From assembly GCA_964605715.1 (NCBI GenBank), contig CAZSDV010000005.1, positions 1 to 58,697 of the forward strand: a stretch of DNA of 58,697 bases, given 5' to 3'. The stretch comes from JAPUME01 sp964605715. GTDB lineage: Bacteria > Acidobacteriota > Terriglobia > UBA7540 > JAPUME01. Position 1 is the first letter of the stretch; every line of letters starts with the position of its first letter. Under the pieces are notes generated by a model. It was not told the DNA's origin. It saw only the letters and a program-made list of their open reading frames with translations, and made no database searches. Positions 44,392 through 52,523 of the stretch are shown one piece after another. The translations under genes were made by a program, and so were the position numbers.

Positions 44392-45081
44392 ATGCTTATT
44401 ACATTTTCGGGTTTAGATGGAGCAGGAAAGACGACTTTGATACACGGTTTAAAGGCTGCCGTAGAGAAGAAAGGGTGCTCCGTGACAGTTCTGACCATGT
44501 ATGACGATATCGCCCTTTATTCTTTTCTTCGGTCGATTCGTAATCGCATCAAGGGAGTCAAAGGGGCAGGGGTTCATGCTGAGGGCATAACACTTAGTGG
44601 ACAACCTCAGGCAATGGTTGATAAAAACAACTCCTCGTGGTTTGTAAGACTTATTTATGGGGTGGCACGAAGCCCTTTTGTACGACGCTGTGTATATTTT
44701 TTTGACCTACTTATCCTCCTTGCTGTCCGATTCCATGAGGAGAAAATCAAGAAAAATGTCTTGATTTTAGATCGTTATTTTTATGATTCATTAGCTGACG
44801 TGGCAGGGAGGGGATGGTGGAATTGGATGTATATTAAGTTCTTTCTTTTTATTATCCCAATCCCTGATGTACCTGTCTTTGTGGATGCCACCGCTGATCA
44901 AGCTTTTGCGAGAAAGGCTGAGTACCCAATCGATTATTTAAAGAGGAGGCGTATCGTATACGAAAAGATCTTTGCACTCGTGCATAGGTCTGTTGTTATT
45001 CCAAATAACGATCTGAATGTTGCGCTACAAGCTCTTGAAGCATCAGTAAACTGTGTTGCGGATGGAGGTAGGGCGAAGTGA
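44392..45081 (+). CDS. Thymidylate kinase-like P-loop kinase
   Basis: The Walker A motif is FSGLDGAGKTTLIHGL at the very N-terminus, and LILDRYFYDSLADVAGRG carries the DRY-like motif of the dTMP kinase family. The length of 229 residues matches that family, but the middle (GVARSPFVRRCVYFFDLLILLAV) is unusually hydrophobic, unlike a housekeeping Tmk. The ATG at 44392 is taken; a TTG at 44377 is in frame but lies against the G-rich site. It overlaps the nucleotidyltransferase gene by four bases. A role in making a nucleotide sugar or phosphorylated glycan is an inference. Confidence 0.78.
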   Translation: MLITFSGLDGAGKTTLIHGLKAAVEKKGCSVTVLTMYDDIALYSFLRSIRNRIKGVKGAGVHAEGITLSGQPQAMVDKNNSSWFVRLIYGVARSPFVRRCVYFFDLLILLAVRFHEEKIKKNVLILDRYFYDSLADVAGRGWWNWMYIKFFLFIIPIPDVPVFVDATADQAFARKAEYPIDYLKRRRIVYEKIFALVHRSVVIPNNDLNVALQALEASVNCVADGGRAK

Positions 45082-46178
45082 GTCAAGAAAGCAGATATGC
45101 CCATATGGTACTCAGGCTGCTTCTTTGTGAGCAAGGACCTGTCACGCATAATGTTATTGATACAAATGATCTAGTGAATGTGGATTGGGACGTAATTCTT
45201 CCATTGGTGAAGAGAAATGTGCTGACAATTCGGACCTTCCGTTCACTTTCTGAGCTGGGAATTTCCATTCCAAGTATTTGCCGAGATGAGATGAGCAAAG
45301 AGCAAGTTCGAATCAGTAAAACGATGGAGTTAATTGCCCAAATAGACGAGATGCTAGGAGGAGAGAAAGGGGAGTTTGTTTTTACAAAGTCATTCCAGCA
45401 TTATCCTGACATGGGTCATGATGTGGATCTTTTTGTTTTAGATCGCTCCCAGGAGGTAGATGTATTAATCGATAATGTTCTCTCTGCATCTGCCTTAAAA
45501 GGTAGCCTTTGCCATAAGCTTGCAGGAAAGCAGGGATATGAGATCAGAGGCTATCCATCTCCTATTGAGATTCATCACGGTCGCTTGGGGCATGTGGGAG
45601 AACACACTATTTATCCTGAGATGCTTGTGCGAAACCGCCGCCGGATCACCATGGATGGAATAGCCACTTTCATTCCTTCCCCGGAGGACCAGTTGATTAT
45701 GCAGGTGATGCAGAGGATGTATAGCCACCTTTGTATACGTCTTTCAGATTTCATTCATTCTGTTTTGGTGATCCGCCAGGGGGATCTGGACTGGGATTAT
45801 ATAGTTGGAACTACCGAACAGATCGGCATTTTCGACGGATTACGTTGCTATCTACAATACGTGAATCAGATTTATAATGAGCTGTTCGGCAGAGATATTA
45901 TTCCACCTGAACGGAGAGAGATGTTGGCCCGAGGCGGGATTGGTGAAATCCGCCTTAAGGGATACCATTATTATTTCCCTACTGTGAAGGTGGTTGGCAG
46001 GCTTTATGCAAAGAGGATTTTCGCTGCGTTAGGTTCGTTAAATTGGAGTGGTGCAGCGAGGATGTGCTTCTTGATTCCTTTGGCTGTACTAGCTGGATTC
46101 AGATTTTTTGCACGACGTGGCGCTTTACTTATTAGGTCGATAGCAACTAAAAGAAGCAGGGTGGAGGGAGATGTATGA
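45078..46178 (+). CDS. Nucleotidyltransferase family protein (NTP_transf_5-like)
   Basis: The motif GHDVDLFVLD near residue 115 supplies the paired Asp residues of the nucleotidyltransferase fold, preceded by FVFTKSFQHYPDM. IEIHHGRLGHVGEHT and PSPEDQLIMQVMQRMYSH are typical of the NTP_transf_5 group found in polysaccharide and antibiotic clusters. The C-terminal hydrophobic stretch (MCFLIPLAVLAGFRFFA) may touch the membrane. The GTG start at 45078 overlaps the kinase stop (GTGA), and its end overlaps the sugar transferase by four bases. Its substrate is unknown. Confidence 0.75.
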   Translation: MSQESRYAHMVLRLLLCEQGPVTHNVIDTNDLVNVDWDVILPLVKRNVLTIRTFRSLSELGISIPSICRDEMSKEQVRISKTMELIAQIDEMLGGEKGEFVFTKSFQHYPDMGHDVDLFVLDRSQEVDVLIDNVLSASALKGSLCHKLAGKQGYEIRGYPSPIEIHHGRLGHVGEHTIYPEMLVRNRRRITMDGIATFIPSPEDQLIMQVMQRMYSHLCIRLSDFIHSVLVIRQGDLDWDYIVGTTEQIGIFDGLRCYLQYVNQIYNELFGRDIIPPERREMLARGGIGEIRLKGYHYYFPTVKVVGRLYAKRIFAALGSLNWSGAARMCFLIPLAVLAGFRFFARRGALLIRSIATKRSRVEGDV

Positions 46179-46771
46179 AGCGGGCTTTCGATATTATTAC
46201 CTCTGCTGCTGGGTTGTTTGTACTATTACCTCTGCTGTTTTTTTTCGGAGTATTGATTAAAGTGGCAGATGGGGGTTCAATCTTTTATAGAGGTGTCCGA
46301 GTAGGCCGATATGGAAAGAACTTTCGAATTTACAAGTTTCGAACGATGGTGGTAAATGCTGAGAAACTAGGGGGTCCATCCACGGCAGATGACGATGCGC
46401 GGATCACCAAGATGGGGGAAACCTTAAGAAGGTACAAGCTAGATGAATTGCCGCAGCTCATTAACATCCTAAAAGGAGAAATGAGCTTGGTTGGTCCCAG
46501 ACCTGAAATTCAAGAAGAGGTAGCGTTGTATACCAAAGAAGAAAAAGGGCTCCTAAATGTCCGTCCAGGAATAACAGATTATGCTTCGATTCAGTTTCAT
46601 AATGAAGGAGAGATCCTTCGTGGGAGCGCAGATCCGCACCAAGTTTATAAGGAAAAGATACGGCCCGAAAAGATCAGGCTCGGCCTTAAGTATGTTCATG
46701 ATCACTCTCTCTGGATAGACTTAGAGCTTATCAAGAGAACCATAAAAATAATTTTAGGTACTCGCTTTTAA
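46175..46771 (+). CDS. Initiating phosphoglycosyltransferase (PglC-like, small monotopic type)
   Basis: The protein is 198 residues long with one N-terminal membrane hairpin (AAGLFVLLPLLFFFGVLIKV). The catalytic core has IYKFRTMV, KLDELPQLINILKGEMSLVG with the Asp90-Glu91 dyad, and PRPE. This small form resembles PglC/WlbG, which transfers a phospho-sugar from UDP-sugar to undecaprenyl phosphate and often uses modified amino sugars such as diNAcBac. It thereby starts repeat-unit assembly. The ATG overlaps the upstream stop (ATGA). Confidence 0.92.
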   Translation: MKRAFDIITSAAGLFVLLPLLFFFGVLIKVADGGSIFYRGVRVGRYGKNFRIYKFRTMVVNAEKLGGPSTADDDARITKMGETLRRYKLDELPQLINILKGEMSLVGPRPEIQEEVALYTKEEKGLLNVRPGITDYASIQFHNEGEILRGSADPHQVYKEKIRPEKIRLGLKYVHDHSLWIDLELIKRTIKIILGTRF

Positions 46772-46824
46772 GACACAATTAAAAAGCAGCCTTGTACATT
46801 TCAGCATAAGGAAGGAATTTTCCG

Positions 46825-47703
46825 ATGGCGGGTAGGTCAAAAAGTATCATTAGTAAAGGACCCGGCAAGGATGGTTTTAAATTGAGGGAAGCTCAATATA
46901 AAAATTTAGCGACGCGGATACGAAGTCATGTTTTGAGAATGACCCACCGCGCAAAAACCTCTCACGTTGGAACGTCACTCTCCATGGCAGACCTCTTGGC
47001 GGTGCTCTATGGTGGAGCGATGCGAATTAAACCGGATCAGCCTGATTGGCCTGACCGCGATCGATTTATCCTTAGTAAGGGCCATGGTGCAGCGGCCGCT
47101 TATGCTGTGTTGGCCGAGAGTGGTTTTTTCCCGGTCGATTGGATGTTGGAGACTTTCTGTCAGGATGGGTCTGTCCTTGCCGGCCACATTTCACACAAGG
47201 GAGTTCCTGGAGTAGAAGCATCAACTGGCTCACTGGGTCATGGACTTTCAATTGCTTGCGGGATGGCCTTAGCAGGTACCTGTGACGAACGCACCTATCG
47301 TGTTTTTACAATGCTAAGTGATGGAGAATGTGATGAAGGATCAATTTGGGAGGCAGTTTTATTCGCATCCCATCATCACTGCGACAACCTGGTCGCTATT
47401 GTAGACTACAATAAAATTCAGAGCCTTGGTAGTGTGGAAGAGGTACTTGACTTAGAACCCTTTGCCCAAAAGTGGAGGGCTTTTGGGTGGTCAGTGCGCG
47501 AGATCGATGGTCATGATTATGACCAGATTGAAGACGCATTGCACAGTGTGCCATATGAAGCTGAACACCCAAGTTGCATAATTGCACACACTGTTAAAGG
47601 AAAGGGTATCAGCTTCATGGAAAATACAGTTGCATGGCATTACAAATCTCCCAACGATGAAGAATTGAGCCAGGCACTAGCTATGTTAGGAGTTGAAGAG
47701 TGA
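46825..47703 (+). CDS. Transketolase N-terminal subunit (ThDP-binding)
   Basis: The 292-residue protein contains THRAKTSHVGTSLSMADLLA, RFILSKGHGAAAAYAVLAES and STGSLGHGLSIACGMAL. The thiamine diphosphate motif runs from LSDGECDEGSIWEA to VAIVDYN. This corresponds to the first half of transketolase only. The partner half follows with a four-base overlap (GTGA), so the two form a heteromeric enzyme. In a sugar cluster such split transketolases may move a two-carbon ketol unit to an unusual sugar instead of serving the pentose phosphate pathway. AAGGAAGG lies upstream. Confidence 0.9.
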   Translation: MAGRSKSIISKGPGKDGFKLREAQYKNLATRIRSHVLRMTHRAKTSHVGTSLSMADLLAVLYGGAMRIKPDQPDWPDRDRFILSKGHGAAAAYAVLAESGFFPVDWMLETFCQDGSVLAGHISHKGVPGVEASTGSLGHGLSIACGMALAGTCDERTYRVFTMLSDGECDEGSIWEAVLFASHHHCDNLVAIVDYNKIQSLGSVEEVLDLEPFAQKWRAFGWSVREIDGHDYDQIEDALHSVPYEAEHPSCIIAHTVKGKGISFMENTVAWHYKSPNDEELSQALAMLGVEE

Positions 47704-48641
47704 GAACTGCATTCATTCGTACCCTTTATGATTTGGCGGAGAAAAACGAGCGTATCCATCTAGTTGTGGGTGATCTCGGCTATTCTGTTGTTGAACCATT
47801 TGCCAAACGCTTTCCTGAGCGTTACCTAAACGTAGGAGTGGCTGAGCAGAACATGACAGGTATTGCTGCGGGGTTGGCGCTTTGCGGCAAGGTGGTCTTT
47901 ACATATTCAATCGCTAATTTCCCAACTCTTCGGTGCTTGGAGCAAATTAGAAACGATGTTTGTTACCACAATGCAGATGTAAAAATCGTCTCGGTGGGTG
48001 GTGGCTGCACGTATGGGACCTTGGGAGTATCTCACTACGGAAGCGAAGATCTTGCTATCTTACGATCGCTTCCCCAGATGATGGTTGTTGCTCCAGGAGA
48101 CCCCGTTGAGGCCAAACTGGCGACTGCTGCGATTGTCAAGCAGCCTGGCCCGTGCTATTTGCGATTAGGAAAGGCGGGAGAGTCTCGTGTTCACGATCCA
48201 GAAGTTGAGTTTCGTCTCGGCAAGGCCATAACTGTGCGAGAAGGAAGTGATATTACCCTAATCACAACCGGGGGGATGCTCCCCAGTGCTGTCGAGGTGA
48301 CTGAGCAACTGGAGCGCGACGGCGTCCAGGCACGTTTATTAAGCATGCATACATTAAAACCCCTTGATACCGAAGCTGTTTTGGCGGCTGCACAAGAAAC
48401 ATCCGCGATTGTGACGATTGAAGAGCATAGTGTGATTGGTGGCCTTGGTAGCGCCGTGGCTGAGATCTTAGCTGAATTTTCGGAAGTCAGAGTCCCTTTT
48501 AAACGTCTCGGTTTACCATCAGCTTTTGTCTCGGAAGTGGGGGGGCATGCCTACCTTCGCGCTGCATTCTCACTTTCCACTGAGGGTATCCTGAAGTCCA
48601 TTGGACTTGTCCTGAAACAAGTAAAACATCGCGTTGGCTGA
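47700..48641 (+). CDS. Transketolase C-terminal subunit
   Basis: The 313-residue protein has HLVVGDLGYSV at its start, then FPERYLNVGVAEQNMTGIAA with the catalytic Glu, and VSVGGGCTYGTLGVSHYGSE. The C-terminal domain follows (GSDITLITTGGMLPSAVEV, SAIVTIEEHSVIGGLGSAVA). It supplies the pyrimidine-binding and C-terminal domains of transketolase. It starts with GTG at 47700, coupled to the N-terminal subunit. Both subunits look complete. The DegT aminotransferase starts 12 bases downstream. Confidence 0.9.
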   Translation: MRTAFIRTLYDLAEKNERIHLVVGDLGYSVVEPFAKRFPERYLNVGVAEQNMTGIAAGLALCGKVVFTYSIANFPTLRCLEQIRNDVCYHNADVKIVSVGGGCTYGTLGVSHYGSEDLAILRSLPQMMVVAPGDPVEAKLATAAIVKQPGPCYLRLGKAGESRVHDPEVEFRLGKAITVREGSDITLITTGGMLPSAVEVTEQLERDGVQARLLSMHTLKPLDTEAVLAAAQETSAIVTIEEHSVIGGLGSAVAEILAEFSEVRVPFKRLGLPSAFVSEVGGHAYLRAAFSLSTEGILKSIGLVLKQVKHRVG

Positions 48642-48653
48642 GGAGAATATTGC

Positions 48654-49796
48654 ATGCAGTGGAATGTTCGTTACATAGATTATGTCGCGCAGTTTCGAAA
48701 GATGGAAACTGAGATTATGGCTACCATAAAGACAGTACTTGCTCGGGGAGACCTAATGCTTCGACAAGACTTACGGGATTTCGAGTCTCACCTTGCTGAC
48801 TTCGTGGGAACCAAATACGCAGTGGGGGTGAGCAATTGCACTGATGCAATGCGTTTGACTTTGCACGCGGCTGGCGTGGGCTCAGGCGACGAGGTTATTA
48901 CGGTATCCCACACCTTCGTAGCCACTGCAGCCGCAATTCATCATGTTGGCGCAACGCCAATCTTGGTTGACGCGGGCGACGACCACAACATGGAAACAGA
49001 CCTACTGGAGCAGGCAATTACGCCGCGGACTAGGGTGATAATTCCGGTGCATTTAAATGGCCGGCTTTGTAACATGGAAAATCTAATGGCAATTGCTGAA
49101 AAGCACAAGCTTTTGGTCTTAGAGGATTCTGCTCAGGCCTTGGGAGCTTCTTTTGATGGAAGGCGGGGAGGCTCGTTCGGCATGGCCGGGTGTTTCAGCT
49201 TTTATCCAGCTAAGCTTCTGGGTGCTTTTGGTGATGCCGGTGCAGTTGTGACCAATAGCAAGGAAATTGAAGAAAAAATCAAACTGTTGCGTGACCATGG
49301 CCGTATGTCGAATGGGCAGGTAAGCGGATGGTCGTTTAATTGCCGCCTGGATAATTTGCAGGCGGCCCTTCTCGATTTAAAACTTAAACTGCTTCCGGAG
49401 TGGATTTCCCGCCGCAGACATCTTGCAGGTCTCTACCAGGAACGGTTGGTTGATTTGGCACAGATATATCTCCCCCCCCCTCCCTTGAAAGGGCGCTACT
49501 TTGATGTTTTCCAGAACTATGAGGTCGAGGTGGACGAGCGTGATTTGCTGGTTTCACAACTTCGCGAGAAGGGTGTTGAGGTAATGCTTCCATGGGGTGG
49601 TAGAGGGGTTCATCAGTTGGATGCGCTCGGACTAAAACATTTCAAGCTTCCTCGGACAGACCGCTTGTTTGAAAGAGCTTTGATGCTGCCACTTCATACT
49701 GAGCTTGCGGATAAACAAGTGGATTATGTCTGTGATGTTATCCGCAGCTTCTTTCAGTCCAGAAAGCCTGTAGCAGGGCTCAATAAACTTCACTAG
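48654..49796 (+). CDS. DegT/DnrJ/EryC1/StrS family sugar aminotransferase
   Basis: The PLP lysine is Lys187 in FYPAKLLGAFGDAGAVV, and VLEDSAQALGAS gives the PLP-ring Asp158. SHTFVATAAAIHHVGATPIL is also typical. The 380-residue enzyme converts a keto sugar nucleotide, or another ketone, to an amino sugar with glutamate. The usual HxxGxP region reads HLNGRLCNM, a slight variation. AGGAGA at 48641 supports the ATG. It may use the 4-keto product of the WbpM/PglF-type dehydratase encoded downstream, or a product of the transketolase. Confidence 0.9.
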   Translation: MQWNVRYIDYVAQFRKMETEIMATIKTVLARGDLMLRQDLRDFESHLADFVGTKYAVGVSNCTDAMRLTLHAAGVGSGDEVITVSHTFVATAAAIHHVGATPILVDAGDDHNMETDLLEQAITPRTRVIIPVHLNGRLCNMENLMAIAEKHKLLVLEDSAQALGASFDGRRGGSFGMAGCFSFYPAKLLGAFGDAGAVVTNSKEIEEKIKLLRDHGRMSNGQVSGWSFNCRLDNLQAALLDLKLKLLPEWISRRRHLAGLYQERLVDLAQIYLPPPPLKGRYFDVFQNYEVEVDERDLLVSQLREKGVEVMLPWGGRGVHQLDALGLKHFKLPRTDRLFERALMLPLHTELADKQVDYVCDVIRSFFQSRKPVAGLNKLH

Positions 49797-49803
49797 AGAG
49801 GAA

Positions 49804-50589
49804 ATGCAGTACTGGATGGAGACTGACTACACCGATGTTACTGAGGTGCCTGGAGGGAGGTCGACTCGAGACCAGCTTTCGATGCTCTATACTCGCTACC
49901 ATGTTGCCTCTCAGTTTTCTGTCGACAAAGACGTATTGGAAGTGGCATGTGGTGCAGGTCACGGATTAGGATACTTGGCGTCTACAGCACACAGTATGGT
50001 GGGTGGGGATTTCACAGAAGGCTTCCTTTCCTCCGCACATCGGCACTATCGAGGGCGCATACCGTTATTGCGACTGGATGCGCATCAACTACCTTTTCGG
50101 GATAATTCTTTTGATACCGTCATCCTGTTTGAGGCTATCTATTACTTGTCTGAGCCAGAGAGGTTTCTCGGTGAATGTCGTCGCGTGCTGCATCCGGGTG
50201 GAGTTGTTTTAATCTGCTGTGCTAACAAGGACTGGTCAGGTTTTTCTCCCAGTCCGTTCAGCGTTAAATATTTTTCGGTGCCAGACCTCCATGGTTTATT
50301 AAGTGGGGATAATTTCCAGGCGGAATTGTTTGGGGCCTTTCCAGCGACTACTAGATCGATCCTAGGGAAGCTTGTCTCGCTGATTCGAGAAATGGCCGTT
50401 TCATTTGGTTTGATGCCAAAAACGATGCGAGGAAAGGAATTACTGAAGAGAATTTTCTATGGTCCGCTAGCTGAAATGAAACCGGAAATTGAAGAAGGGA
50501 TGGCGAAGTTGTCTCCACTCACACCCATTCCATTCAATTCTCCAACTTCGGCCTACAAAGTGATCTATGCCATTGCCCGGACCCAATAG
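49804..50589 (+). CDS. Class I SAM-dependent methyltransferase (Methyltransf_11 type)
   Basis: VLEVACGAGHGLGYLAST is motif I, with GGDFTEGFLSS supplying the acidic residue. LRLDAHQLPFRDNSFDTVIL and LHPGGVVLICC are also typical of the ubiE/COQ5-like group. Length is 261 residues. GAGAGG just upstream of the ATG overlaps the aminotransferase stop region, so the two are likely coupled. It may methylate an amino-sugar nitrogen or a hydroxyl. The acceptor cannot be read from sequence. Confidence 0.82.
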   Translation: MQYWMETDYTDVTEVPGGRSTRDQLSMLYTRYHVASQFSVDKDVLEVACGAGHGLGYLASTAHSMVGGDFTEGFLSSAHRHYRGRIPLLRLDAHQLPFRDNSFDTVILFEAIYYLSEPERFLGECRRVLHPGGVVLICCANKDWSGFSPSPFSVKYFSVPDLHGLLSGDNFQAELFGAFPATTRSILGKLVSLIREMAVSFGLMPKTMRGKELLKRIFYGPLAEMKPEIEEGMAKLSPLTPIPFNSPTSAYKVIYAIARTQ

Positions 50590-50632
50590 CTTAAAGATCG
50601 TGTTGCACCCTTGAAAGGTAGAGCTACCCTCT

Positions 50633-52510
50633 ATGGCTTACGATCCCTACTCAAAGACTAATCAGTACATTATTGATGGGGGCATCGCAGGTATTGCCTT
50701 TTACCTTGCCCATCTAATTCGCTTTGAGGGAGCTATCCCACCTCCGAACAGCTCCCAGTTATGGACTTTAATTCCTGTCGTGATAGTGTTGAGGCTCCTG
50801 AACAATGTCCTCTTTGGCATTTACCATCAAATCTGGCGCTACATTAGCATTAAGGATGCCCTTAGAATCACACAGGCCTCCCTTGCCTTTTCAGCGCTTT
50901 TGGTCGTACTCCGATTGACACTGCCTGATCAGTTGCAATTTTTTCGTATTCCGATGGGTGTAATTGCGATCGATTTCCTGCTTGTTTTGCAGGCTGTTTT
51001 AAGCTTTCGCCTTTTACGGCGGATCTTGTATCAGCGGCAACCACGCAGAAAGGTGGATTTACAGCAAGTGAAGAGAGTGCTTCTGATCGGAGCTGGTTCA
51101 ACAGGGGTACTGACCGCGAAAGAGCTGCTGTCGCGTTCCGATCGCAAAATAGTGGGGTTTCTGGATGACAATCCCAAAAAGATCCGTGCCCTAATCAGCG
51201 GAATTCGTGTTTTGGGCCCACTTGATCGGTTGTCGGAATTTGTGAATGAATATGAGGTGAGTGAGGTCATATTATGCATAGGAAGTGCCCCCACAAAGGC
51301 ACTTAGACGGATCTGGCGACTCTGTGATGGTTTGGACGTGCAAATTTTAATGATGCCAGCTTTGGACGAAATGATTGATGGTAAAGTCCAAGTCAATCGC
51401 TTTCGCCAAGCTAGCATGGAAGATCTGTTGGCTCGAAAAAGCGCGGACCATTCAGTCAATAAACCCAAGTTAGTTGAATGCTATCAGGCTAAACGGATCC
51501 TGATTGCTGGCGCCGGAGGGTCCATTGGCTCAGAGCTCGCCCGGCAATTAGCAGGTTTTAATCCTGGACAGCTCCTTTTGGTGGACAAAGATGAAAACGG
51601 TCTTTATGAGCTACAATTTCAACTTGAGGCTCAAACCCCAAAACCCTGCTACAGACTGCTAGTTGCAGATATCCGTGACAAGCAGCGAGTGGAAAACATA
51701 TTTGAGCGGTTTAACCCCGACGTCGTTTTTCATGCTGCTGCTCACAAGCATGTCCCATTGATGGAATTAAATCCTGGCGAAGCTGTTTTGAACAATGTTT
51801 TTGGCACGAAAAATTTAGCAGACCAAGCGATTTCCTGCGGGGCCTCATCTTTTGTTTTGATTTCTACTGACAAGGCCGTTAACCCATCGAGCGTGATGGG
51901 CGCTAGTAAGCGTTTAGCAGAATTGGTGGTGCAAAGTAAAGGCAGTGACATTGCCACCCGCTTTTCCTGTGTCCGTTTCGGCAATGTAATGAGTAGCCGT
52001 GGGAGTGTTATTCCTCTGTTTCAGAAACAGATCGCAACTGGCGGGCCAATTACCCTGACAGACCCTCAGGTTAGCCGCTACCTTATGACCATTCCGGAGG
52101 CGGTTCAGTTGTTAATTCAGGTTGGCACCTTGGATAGTAGGAATGATGGCATCTTCATGCTTGATATGGGTGACCCTGTCCAGATTGCTGATCTAGCACG
52201 GGATTTAATTGAACTTTCTGGGTTAAGACCAGGGCATGATATCCACATCAAGACCGTTGGTCTCCGGCCAGGTGAGAAGTTGCGAGAAGAGCTATTTGGA
52301 GACGGGGAACAGTTGACGAGAACTGACCATCCCAAAATCTTGGCAGTTAACTCAGCTACCCGGTTGGAAGGTGAGCAATTCGATGCCTTACTAAATGGAT
52401 TGTTGGATGCAGCCCACCAGGATAACAGTGAGAAAATATACCATTTATTTCAAGAATTTAAATTTGGATTCCGACAGGAAAAGCCTGATTTGACATTGAG
52501 CGACCATTGA
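50633..52510 (+). CDS. UDP-GlcNAc 4,6-dehydratase, membrane-bound (WbpM/PglF/CapD family)
   Basis: The 625-residue protein has four N-terminal membrane segments and two Rossmann domains. The first has VLLIGAGSTGVLTAKEL and the second ILIAGAGGSIGSELARQL. ISTDKAVNPSSVMGASKRLA shows Met where small dehydratases have Tyr, a feature of the WbpM/PglF group. GLRPGEKLREELF is near the end. It makes UDP-2-acetamido-4-keto-2,4,6-trideoxy-type sugar, the substrate for a DegT aminotransferase on the way to bacillosamine-like sugars. The aminotransferase gene two positions upstream fits this. Confidence 0.93.
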   Translation: MAYDPYSKTNQYIIDGGIAGIAFYLAHLIRFEGAIPPPNSSQLWTLIPVVIVLRLLNNVLFGIYHQIWRYISIKDALRITQASLAFSALLVVLRLTLPDQLQFFRIPMGVIAIDFLLVLQAVLSFRLLRRILYQRQPRRKVDLQQVKRVLLIGAGSTGVLTAKELLSRSDRKIVGFLDDNPKKIRALISGIRVLGPLDRLSEFVNEYEVSEVILCIGSAPTKALRRIWRLCDGLDVQILMMPALDEMIDGKVQVNRFRQASMEDLLARKSADHSVNKPKLVECYQAKRILIAGAGGSIGSELARQLAGFNPGQLLLVDKDENGLYELQFQLEAQTPKPCYRLLVADIRDKQRVENIFERFNPDVVFHAAAHKHVPLMELNPGEAVLNNVFGTKNLADQAISCGASSFVLISTDKAVNPSSVMGASKRLAELVVQSKGSDIATRFSCVRFGNVMSSRGSVIPLFQKQIATGGPITLTDPQVSRYLMTIPEAVQLLIQVGTLDSRNDGIFMLDMGDPVQIADLARDLIELSGLRPGHDIHIKTVGLRPGEKLREELFGDGEQLTRTDHPKILAVNSATRLEGEQFDALLNGLLDAAHQDNSEKIYHLFQEFKFGFRQEKPDLTLSDH

Positions 52511-52523
52511 AGTAGCGGAAAAA

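Noticed and set aside
51031..51468. 145-codon minus-strand frame
   Set aside because: Antisense to the WbpM/PglF-type dehydratase gene, which has clear motifs in this stretch.
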